Shown: in pieces, positions 24,423 through 31,650 of the stretch
How positions within the stretch are numbered: position 1 is the stretch's first letter
How the letters are laid out: every line of letters begins with the position of its first letter
NCBI RefSeq assembly: GCF_019039255.1
Contig: NZ_CP077062.1
Coordinates: 186,001-250,000, forward strand
DNA length: 64,000 nucleotides
Reading direction: 5' to 3'
Source of the DNA: Nocardioides panacis
GTDB taxonomy: Bacteria; Actinomycetota; Actinomycetes; Propionibacteriales; Nocardioidaceae
Made by a program: the position numbers and the translations under genes
The notes under the pieces: generated by a model
Told to the model about the DNA's origin: nothing
Database searches by the model: none
The model's input: the letters and a program-made list of their open reading frames with translations, nothing else

Positions 24423-25328
24423 CCGTGCCCGCCCCGGGCCGCCGCCTGATCCGGCTGCTGCTCGCCCTGCTGTTCGGTGCCCTGGTGGCGCTGCTGCCGC
24501 TGGCCGGCGCGAACGCCGCGGTGCACGCCCCCGCCGGCGCAACGGTCACCGCCACCGTGGCCGGCCCAGCGGCCGGCGCCTCGGTGAGCACCTCGCCGGT
24601 GCCCGCGGACCCGCGCGGCCCGGTCGGGCCGACCGGCCCGAAGGCCGGCACCGGTGACGGCGACGTGACCGTGAACTTCAACGACATCACCAAGAAGCCC
24701 AGCACGCCGATCCTGACCCTGCTCGGGCTGACGCTGCTGTCCCTGGTGCCCGCGATCCTGCTGACCTGCACGAGCTTCACCAAGATCCTGGTCGTCCTCG
24801 GGCTCACCCGCAACGCGCTCGGCCTGCAGCAGATCCCGCCCAACCAGGTGCTCGCCGGCCTCGCGCTGTTCCTCAGCCTGTTCATCATGAGCCCGGTGCT
24901 CAAGCAGATGAACGCCGAGGGCGTGCAGCCCTACCTGAGCGGTGCGAAGACCCAGACGCAGGCGTTCCAGGACGGCGTCGAGCCGCTGCGCGGCTTCCAT
25001 GCTCAAGCAGACCGGTGACAAGGAGATCGCGCTGCTCACCGACGTGGCGCACCGGGCCAAGCCGGAGAAGCCGTCGGACGTCGCGCTCACCACGCTCATC
25101 CCGGCCTTCATCCTGAGCGAGCTCAAGCAGGCGTTCATCATCGGCTTCATGATCTTCATCCCGTTCCTGGTCATCGACATCGTGGTCAGTGCCGGGCTGA
25201 TGTCGCTGGGCATGATGATGATGCCGCCGGTCATGGTGTCGCTGCCCTTCAAGCTCCTGCTGTTCGTCCTCGTCGACGGCTGGGCGCTGATCATCAAGGC
25301 ACTCGTGCAGAGCTACGGAGGCGGCTAG
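24419..25328 (+). CDS. fliP: Flagellar export gate protein FliP (one-base frameshift)
   Basis: FliP forms the core of the FliPQR export gate. It has a cleavable signal peptide (about 1-34), a 45-residue linker, then FliP proper: PILTLLGLTLLSLVPAILL, SFTKILVVLGLTRNALGLQQ, PPNQVLAGLALFLSLFIMSPV. The frame then breaks in TTCCATGCT at 24997-24998; without one C it reads RGFMLKQTGDKEIAL as in all FliP proteins. It continues LIPAFILSELKQAFIIGF and FPLVIDIVV-type helices to ALVQSYGGG. The restored length is 302 residues. The indel is probably artefactual, because the remainder is intact and the system is otherwise complete. Confidence 0.92.
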
Positions 25329-25330
25329 CC

Positions 25331-25600
25331 ATGACCGACAGCGACGTCATCGAGATCGCCCTGCAGACCATGGTGGTCGCCCTCAAGCTCTGCGCACCGG
25401 TGCTGATCCCCGCCCTGGTGATCGGCTTCGTGATCTCCCTGTTCCAGTCCATGACGCAGATCCAGGAGTTCACCCTGGCGTTCGTCCCGAAGCTGATCGG
25501 GGTGGGCCTGTCCCTGCTGATCTCCGGCAACTGGATGCTGCACACGCTCATCGACTACACGAACGACCTGTTCTCCCGCCTGCCGGGACTGCTCGGCTGA
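25331..25600 (+). CDS. fliQ: Flagellar export gate protein FliQ
   Basis: This 89-residue protein has two membrane helices (VVALKLCAPVLIPALVIGFVIS, and LIGVGLSLLISGNWMLHTLI). The family motif QSMTQIQEFTLAFVPKL lies between them. FliQ packs around the FliP-FliR core. It starts two bases after fliP and overlaps the fliR start by one base. Confidence 0.95.
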   Translation: MTDSDVIEIALQTMVVALKLCAPVLIPALVIGFVISLFQSMTQIQEFTLAFVPKLIGVGLSLLISGNWMLHTLIDYTNDLFSRLPGLLG

Positions 25601-26367
25601 TGGTCGTGACCATCGCGGGCGCCCCCGTGATCGCCTACGTGCTGGCCTCGGTCCGGCTCGTCGCGTGGCTGCTGGTGGCCCCGCCGTTCTCGTCCAAGGC
25701 GGTGCCGACGCTGGCCAAGACCCTGCTGGCCCTCGGCATGGCCTTCGCCGTCGTGCCCGGCATGGACCAGGGTGGCATCCCCGAGGACACCGCCGCGCTG
25801 ATCGGGCTCGCCCTCCAGGAGGCGCTGATCGGCGCCTCGATGGGCTTCGTGACCTTCCTGGTGTTCTCCGCGATCCAGGCCGCCGGCGACCTCATCGACG
25901 TGTTCGGCGGCTTCAGCCTCGCCGCCGCGTTCGACCCGCTGTCGCAGAACATGAACTCCGTGCACGGGAAGCTCTTCTCGATGCTCGGCATGATGCTGCT
26001 GTTCACCAGCAACCTGCACCTGCTGGTGATCGGGGGGCTGCTGCGGTCGTTCGAGACGATGCCGGTCGGCACCGCGTGGCAGCCCTCCAGCGTGACGGAG
26101 GTGGTCACCGTGGCGTTCTCGATGTTCTTCGCCGCCGCCGTGCAGATCGCGCTCCCGCTGATCGGGGTGCTGTTCCTGGCCGACCTGGGCCTCGCGCTGC
26201 TGACCCGCGTGGCGCCGCAGCTGAACGCCATCGGCATCATGTTCCCGGCCAAGATCGGGCTGACCCTGCTGATGGTCGGTGTGTCCTTCGCGGTGCTGCC
26301 GGACGCGACGCTGCGGCTGCTCGAGACCCTGTCCCAGGCGATGACCGCCTTCGTGAGCGCCTCGTGA
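25600..26367 (+). CDS. fliR: Flagellar export gate protein FliR
   Basis: FliR completes the FliPQR gate. The 255-residue protein has about six hydrophobic segments. Family features include LVAPPFSSKAVPTLAKTLLAL, GFVTFLVFSAIQAAGDLIDVFGGF, ALLTRVAPQLNAIGIMFPAKI. The order fliQ-fliR-flhB is standard. Confidence 0.95.
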   Translation: MVVTIAGAPVIAYVLASVRLVAWLLVAPPFSSKAVPTLAKTLLALGMAFAVVPGMDQGGIPEDTAALIGLALQEALIGASMGFVTFLVFSAIQAAGDLIDVFGGFSLAAAFDPLSQNMNSVHGKLFSMLGMMLLFTSNLHLLVIGGLLRSFETMPVGTAWQPSSVTEVVTVAFSMFFAAAVQIALPLIGVLFLADLGLALLTRVAPQLNAIGIMFPAKIGLTLLMVGVSFAVLPDATLRLLETLSQAMTAFVSAS

Positions 26368-26385
26368 ACGCCGGGACGCCCGCCC

Positions 26386-27549
26386 GTGGCTAGCGAGGAC
26401 AAGTCCGAGAAGGCGACTCCCAAGAAGCTCAAGGACAGTCGCAAGGAGGGCCGGGTCGCCCGCACCCAGGAGCTCGGCGCCTGGGCCTCGATCCTGGCGG
26501 TCGCGCTGTCCATCCAGACGATGACCTCGATCGGGATGGGCAAGGTCCAGGCCCTGCTGACCACCACGCTGCGGATGATCGTCTCGCCCGACCCGCACGA
26601 CATGCTCCAGCTGCTCCGGGAGGGCAGCGGCCTCGCGCTCATGCTGTCCCTGGCCATGGGGGCCGGGGTGATGGTGATCGGGGTGGCCTCCGCGGTCGCC
26701 CAGGGCGGGCTGTTCTTCGCCACCAAGTCGATGAAGCCCAAGTGGTCGCGGCTCAACCCCCTGGAGGGCATCAAGCGGATCTTCGGCCCGCACGCCCTCT
26801 GGGAGGGCGTGAAGATGCTGCTGAAGAGCGCGCTGGTCGGCTTCTTCGTCTGGCGCGCGATCGTCGGCCTGATGCCGCTGGTCGGCGGTCTCGTCCCGCT
26901 GCCGGTGGCGATGCAGATCGCCGGGTCGGCGGCCACCGGGCTGATGCGCGACGTCGCGCTCGCCGGCCTCGTCGCCGCCGGGGCGGACTACGCCGTGCAG
27001 CGCCGGCGCACCGGCAAGCAGGTCCGGATGACCAAGAAGGAGGTGCGCGACGAGCACAAGCAGAGCGAGGGCGACCCGATGATGAAGGGCCAGATCCGCT
27101 CGCGCCAGCTCGCCTCCGCGCGCAACCGGATGATGGCCGACGTACCGCTGGCGGACGTGGTGCTGGTGAACCCCACCCACGTCGCCGTCGCGCTGCGCTA
27201 CGACCCCACCAAGGGCACCCCGCGGGTGGTCGCCAAGGGCGCCGGCGTGGTCGCCGCCCGGATCCGGGAGATCGCGGAGACCAGCAAGGTCGCCATGGTC
27301 GAGGACGTCCCGCTGGCCCGCGCGCTCTACACCGGGTGCGAGGTCGGTCACGAGATCCCGCCGCAGCTCTACCAGGCCGTCGCCCAGGTCCTCGCGTTCG
27401 TGCTCAGCATGCGCGCCACCGGCGCGCCCGCAGGCCGGCACCGGAGCCCGCGCACCGGGTTCGAGCCGATCCCCGACGTGCCCCGCGCCGGGCGCCGGGT
27501 GCGGCCGGTCCCCGTCGACTCCTCAGGTCTGGCCGCCGTCGGCCGATAG
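26386..27549 (+). CDS. flhB: Flagellar export switch protein FlhB
   Basis: FlhB sets substrate specificity of the export gate and is processed by FliK signalling. The protein has 387 residues. It starts EDKSEKATPKKLKDSRKEGRV, the canonical N-terminus. Four membrane helices follow, and then a cytoplasmic domain with the self-cleavage motif NPTH (Asn262) in VVLVNPTHVAVALRYDP. It ends VPLARALYTGCEVGHEIPPQLYQAVAQVLAFV and a 40-residue proline-rich tail. The start is GTG 26386. Confidence 0.95.
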   Translation: MASEDKSEKATPKKLKDSRKEGRVARTQELGAWASILAVALSIQTMTSIGMGKVQALLTTTLRMIVSPDPHDMLQLLREGSGLALMLSLAMGAGVMVIGVASAVAQGGLFFATKSMKPKWSRLNPLEGIKRIFGPHALWEGVKMLLKSALVGFFVWRAIVGLMPLVGGLVPLPVAMQIAGSAATGLMRDVALAGLVAAGADYAVQRRRTGKQVRMTKKEVRDEHKQSEGDPMMKGQIRSRQLASARNRMMADVPLADVVLVNPTHVAVALRYDPTKGTPRVVAKGAGVVAARIREIAETSKVAMVEDVPLARALYTGCEVGHEIPPQLYQAVAQVLAFVLSMRATGAPAGRHRSPRTGFEPIPDVPRAGRRVRPVPVDSSGLAAVGR

Positions 27550-27649
27550 GACCCGCGAGCCAGGACGGCGCGCGCGCAACACACCACGGACGGTGCCACC
27601 GACACTCGTGTTCGCCTCCCCCCGGGGAGGTCCGTGAAAGGCCAGCTCC

Positions 27650-29726
27650 GTGTCGCACATCCAGAACGCGGCCCACTCCACCCGGCTCCCGGGTCGCGGC
27701 GCCGTGATCGGCGTCCCGATCGCCGTCGTCGGCATCGTGGTGATGCTCGTCGTACCGCTGCCCCCGGTGCTGCTGGACGTGCTGATCGCCTTCAACATCA
27801 CCTTCGCACTGCTGGTCCTGCTCACCGCGATGTTCGTGCACCGGGCGCTGGACTTCTCCTCGTTCCCGGCCCTGATCCTGGTCGCCACCCTGTTCCGCCT
27901 CGCGCTCAACGTCAGCGCCAGCCGGCTGGTGCTGCTGGACGGGTACGCCGGCAAGGTGATCGACACGTTCGGCCACTTCGTCATCGGCGGCTCGCTGATC
28001 GTCGGCATCATCGTGTTCTCGATCCTGGTGGTCATCCAGTTCGTGGTGGTCACCAACGGTGCGGGCCGGGTCGCCGAGGTCGGCGCCCGCTTCCACGCTG
28101 GACGCGATGCCCGGCAAGCAGATGGCCATCGACGCCGACCTGAACTCCGGCCTGATCGACGACGACGAGGCACGCCGCCGACGGGCCGACGTCTCCGGCG
28201 AGGCCGACTTCTACGGCGCGATGGACGGCGCCTCGAAGTTCGTCAAGGGCGACGCGATCGCCGCCATCATCATCACGGTCGTCAACCTGCTGGGCGGCTT
28301 CACCGTCGGCATCGTGCAGAAGGGCCTCTCGTTCTCCGAGGCCATGCACACCTACAGCCTGCTGACGATCGGTGACGGCCTGGTCTCCCAGGTGCCCGCG
28401 CTGCTGCTCTCGGTGGCCACCGGCCTGATCGTGACCCGGGCGACCGGCGGCACGGACATGGGCACCGACCTGGTCGGCCAGCTGACCCGCTACAAGCAGC
28501 CGATGCGGATCGCCGGCTTCGGCGCGCTCGGCCTGTGCCTGATCCCCGGCATCCCCAAGCTCCCGTTCCTGCTCGCCGGCGGCGCCATGATGCTGCTCTC
28601 CTCGCGCCACCAGAGCGCGCCGGACACCGGCCCCGAGCCCACCGCCGCCGAGCTCGCGCTGCCGTCCCCGGACTCGGTCGAGGCGATCATCGAGGACATC
28701 CGGGTCGACCCGCTGGAGATCGAGCTGGCGGCCGACCTGATCGACCTGGTCGACAAGGGCGCCGGGGGAGACCTGCTGGACCGGGTCAAGTCGCTGCGCC
28801 GCAAGGTCGCGACCGACCTGGGCGTCGTGGTCCCGCCGGTGCGCACCCGCGACAACCTGGACCTGCCCCTGCACACCTACGCGATCCGGCTCTTCGGCGT
28901 CGAGGTCGCCCGCGGCGAGGCGCCCCCCGGCACCGTGCTCGCGATCGGCGACCGCCTCGACGGACTTGTCGGTCGGCCCACCGTGGAGCCGGTGTTCGGC
29001 CTGGCCGCCATGTGGGTCCCGGCCGAGCTGGCCAACCGGGCCGAGCTGCTCGGCGCGACGGTCGTCGACCGGTCCTCGGTGCTCACCACCCACCTCGCCG
29101 AGGTGGTGCGCAGCTACGCCGCCCAGCTCCTGGGCCGCGAGGAGGTCAAGATGCTGACCGACGCCGTACGCCGCACCCACCCGTCCGCCGTCGACGAGCT
29201 GACACCCGCGCTGCTCAGCCTCGGCGAGATCCAGCAGGTCCTGCAGTCGCTGCTCGACGAGAGCGTGTCGATCCGCGACCTGGCCCGGATTTTCGAGGCG
29301 CTGTCCACCCGCGCCCGGGTCAGCAAGGACCTCGACGGCCTGGTCACCGCGGCCCGCGAGACCCTCGGGCTGGCCGTCGTCGCGCCGCACCTGCGCGACG
29401 GCACCCTGCCGGTGCTCAGCTTCGACCCGAGCCTGGAGCAGCGACTGCTCGAGGCGCTGCGGGTCACCGAGGGCGGCGGCTTCCTCGCCCTGGACGTCGA
29501 GCTCTCGCAGGCGCTGATGAACGACCTCACGGCGCGCAACCGGCAAGCCGAGGAGCAGAACATCTCCGCGGTCCTGGTCTGCGCCCCGCAGGTGCGGCCC
29601 GCCGTCCGCCGGCTCGTGGCCACCTCCCTGCCCCGGCTCCCCGTGCTGTCGTACGGCGAGCTGAGCGGCCCGATCCAGATCCAGTCCGTCGGCGTCGTCG
29701 GGGGCCAGGCCCCCGTGCTCGCCTGA
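27650..29726 (+). CDS. flhA: Flagellar export apparatus protein FlhA (one-base frameshift)
   Basis: FlhA is the large export-gate component with a ninefold cytoplasmic docking ring. The first part has VVPLPPVLLDVLIAFNITFALLVLL in content and FPALILVATLFRLALNVSASRLVLL. The frame breaks at TTCCACGCT (28093-28094). Without one C it reads [20 protein letters not shown], the FHIPEP signature found in every FlhA. The C-terminal cytoplasmic domain then runs to 29726, for 691 residues in all. AAAGG lies eight bases before GTG 27650. A perfect hairpin (CCTCCCC/GGGGAGG, 27615-27630) sits in the gap after flhB. Confidence 0.93.
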
Positions 29727-29764
29727 CCCGTCCGCCCGCCCCGACCACCTGACGTGAGGTCCCG

Positions 29765-30010
29765 ATGAACGTGTTCGCCGCACCGGTCATGCTCGCCGCC
29801 GCCGCGGTCAGCGCACCTGCCTTCTGGGGGGCGTTCGTCGACGGGACCACCGAGCCGATGACCGCGTTCACCCGCTTCGCCGTCTGCGCGCTGCTCGCCT
29901 GGGCCGGGATGTCCGTGGTGCTGATGCTCGTCGGACCGGCGCCCCGGCAGGAGCCGAGCGCCCTGGACGGCGCCCAGGACCCCTCGTCCGCGGAGTCCGC
30001 CCCCGTCTGA
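29765..30010 (+). CDS. Small membrane protein after flhA, function unknown
   Basis: This 81-residue protein has two hydrophobic segments (VFAAPVMLAAAAVSAPAFWGAF, and FAVCALLAWAGMSVVLMLVG) and a short acidic tail. I do not recognise a family. It is 38 bases after flhA in the same direction and may be the last gene of the flagellar operon. Small two-helix proteins do occur at this place in actinobacterial flagellar clusters, but no role can be assigned. Confidence 0.6.
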   Translation: MNVFAAPVMLAAAAVSAPAFWGAFVDGTTEPMTAFTRFAVCALLAWAGMSVVLMLVGPAPRQEPSALDGAQDPSSAESAPV

Positions 30011-30037
30011 CCCCGTCTGACCCCGTCTGCCCCCCGT

Positions 30038-30125
30038 CGACCCGGGCCCCGTGCAACCCCGACCCGGGCCCCGTACGACGCCGACCCGGGCCGGAGCTCA
30101 CCTCGACCCGGGCCAGGTGAGGTCG
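30038..30125. repeat. Four tandem units of exactly 22 bp with CGACCCGGGCC core
   Basis: The core CGACCCGGGCC starts at 30038, 30060, 30082 and 30104, an exact 22-base period; the other 11 bases of each unit differ. The core contains the palindrome CCCGGG. The array lies between the converging ends of the flagellar operon and the nuclease gene, in a 285-base non-coding stretch. It is preceded by three GACCCCGTCTG-type 10-base repeats (about 30001-30030). Bases 30126-30295 show nothing else I can assign. Confidence 0.6.
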
Positions 30126-30295
30126 CGCGGCAGCCGCAGGCCCGGCGGTGCACGTCGAGACGCGGCCGCGGGTTCGGGCGCGAGGAACGCCGTCGGCCAC
30201 GGACCGTCGCCCACCGGTTCTCCTCCCACACGAGCGTGCGGCTGCACCGGCCGTCGGCGGACAGCAGGCCGGCCACCCTGCCGGCGCGGGACGGG

Positions 30296-31519
30296 TCAGC
30301 CGGTGGCGGCGGCGGGGAAGGTGCCCGCGTCGATGCTCGCGCGGGTCGACACCACGGGGTGGTCGGTGGTCCGGTCCACGAGCGGGCTGCGGTCCTCGTC
30401 GTAGGACGAGAAGCGCACCCCGGGGGACCCGAAGACCCAGTCGACGGCCCGCGGCTCCTGGGCGTCGCACCCGCCGGCGCCGTTGCTGCCGCCGCGGGCC
30501 GCGACCATCGAGGTCCCGGACGTCAGTGCGCAGAAGTAGCTGTCCCGCTCGTTCATGTCGCCGGTGAGGAACACCGGGATGCCGGTGGCGGTGAGCCGGT
30601 TCATCAGCGCGACCTCGACCGCGGTCGCCTGGTCCCGCCAGCGCTGCTGGCCGTGGTAGCGCCGGGTGTCGGCCGGGTTGTGGACGTTGGCGAAGTACGC
30701 CGTCAGGCCGGTCGCCCGGTGCCGCAGCAGGACCACGGGCATCCGGCGACGGTTGCCGTCGAAGTAGGGGACCGAGAACGTCTCGGGGCGGACCAGCTCC
30801 CACACCGACGAGCGCCAGGCCACCGAGTTCTCGGCCTCGCGGGGGGTGAGCCGGGTGCCGGGGTAGACGTCGTAGCCGGGGCTGAGCCGCTGCAGCTCGC
30901 GCAGCTGGTCGGACTGCAGCTCCTGGAACCCGACGACGTCGACGTCGTGCCGGCCGAGCAGGTCGACCACGCCCGCCATCCGGGTCACCCCGGACTGCTT
31001 GCCGCGGGCGCCGCCCCGGGTGTGGCTGCTGCCGAGCACGTTGAACGAGCTGATCGTGAAGTCGGCGGTCGGGCCGCCGGGCGTCGGCGGGGGCGTCGTA
31101 CCGGGCGTGGGGTCCGGCGTCGGGACGACCGGGTCGGTCCACGGGTCGCTGCCCGGGGCGGGGGCCACCGTCGAGGACGGTACGTCGGAGGGCGGGACCC
31201 AGGGGACGTACCCGTTGTCGAGGCTGCCCGGGTCCGGCAGGCCGGCGGTCGCGAGCCAGGCTGCGAGGTCGGCGTCGCGGGCGGAGGCACTGGGCGCCCG
31301 GGCCGTGGTGGCGGCCGGACGGGCCACGGGGGTGGGCCGCGCGGTGATCGTCACGGCGACCGTGGGCTGGCGCAGGGGCAGCTGCGCGGAGGTGCTGTCC
31401 GAGACCGGGCGCGGGGGCGCGGGGTCGCCGCCCCACGCGCCGAGGAGGACCGAGCCCAGCAGGACGCCGGTCAGCGCGACGGCTGCTCCCGCGGTCGTCG
31501 TGGCGGTCGCTCGGCTCAA
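30296..31519 (-). CDS. Secreted endonuclease/exonuclease/phosphatase-family protein
   Basis: The 407-residue protein begins with a signal-anchor-like hydrophobic segment (about 8-30, AGAAVALTGVLLGSVLLGAW). A long Pro/Thr/Ala-rich linker runs to about 145, followed by an EEP domain. Motifs: ISSFNVLGSSH, VVGFQELQ (metal-binding Glu), VHNPAD, LTGDMNERD (catalytic Asp-Asn), VDWVF, and the final TDHPVV (catalytic Asp-His). Members include DNase I-like nucleases and lipid phosphatases; the substrate cannot be told. It is outside the cell or on the wall. A FliA-type promoter lies 49 bases upstream, so it may be made together with the flagellum. Confidence 0.85.
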   Translation of the reverse strand: MSRATATTTAGAAVALTGVLLGSVLLGAWGGDPAPPRPVSDSTSAQLPLRQPTVAVTITARPTPVARPAATTARAPSASARDADLAAWLATAGLPDPGSLDNGYVPWVPPSDVPSSTVAPAPGSDPWTDPVVPTPDPTPGTTPPPTPGGPTADFTISSFNVLGSSHTRGGARGKQSGVTRMAGVVDLLGRHDVDVVGFQELQSDQLRELQRLSPGYDVYPGTRLTPREAENSVAWRSSVWELVRPETFSVPYFDGNRRRMPVVLLRHRATGLTAYFANVHNPADTRRYHGQQRWRDQATAVEVALMNRLTATGIPVFLTGDMNERDSYFCALTSGTSMVAARGGSNGAGGCDAQEPRAVDWVFGSPGVRFSSYDEDRSPLVDRTTDHPVVSTRASIDAGTFPAAATG

Positions 31520-31567
31520 CTCGTTCTCCAGCGCAGGTCGGGGCGCCCGGGCAGGCGCTCCCTCGAA

Positions 31568-31594
31568 GATCGGCCGGGACGACCCGGTCCTGAG
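31568..31594 (-). promoter_or_regulatory. FliA-type promoter of the secreted EEP-family gene
   Basis: On the minus strand CTCA (31594-31591) is followed by exactly 16 bases and GCCGATC (31574-31568), 49 bases before the start at 31519. Boxes and spacing are as good as those of flgN and fliC, although the gene is not a structural flagellar gene. Confidence 0.65.
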
Positions 31595-31650
31595 GAGTTG
31601 CCGGGCGCCGATTGGGTGATCGACGGGCGGTCGGGGACGATGGGGGCGAG

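Noticed and set aside
22171-29726. fliM, fliP and flhA as true pseudogenes, hence a non-motile strain
   Set aside because: Each needs only one base removed, all remaining sequence is conserved, and the three changes fall in homopolymers or a common context.
30038-30125. 22-bp period considered as a CRISPR array
   Set aside because: Repeat core of only 11 bases with 11-base gaps; far too short for repeats and spacers.
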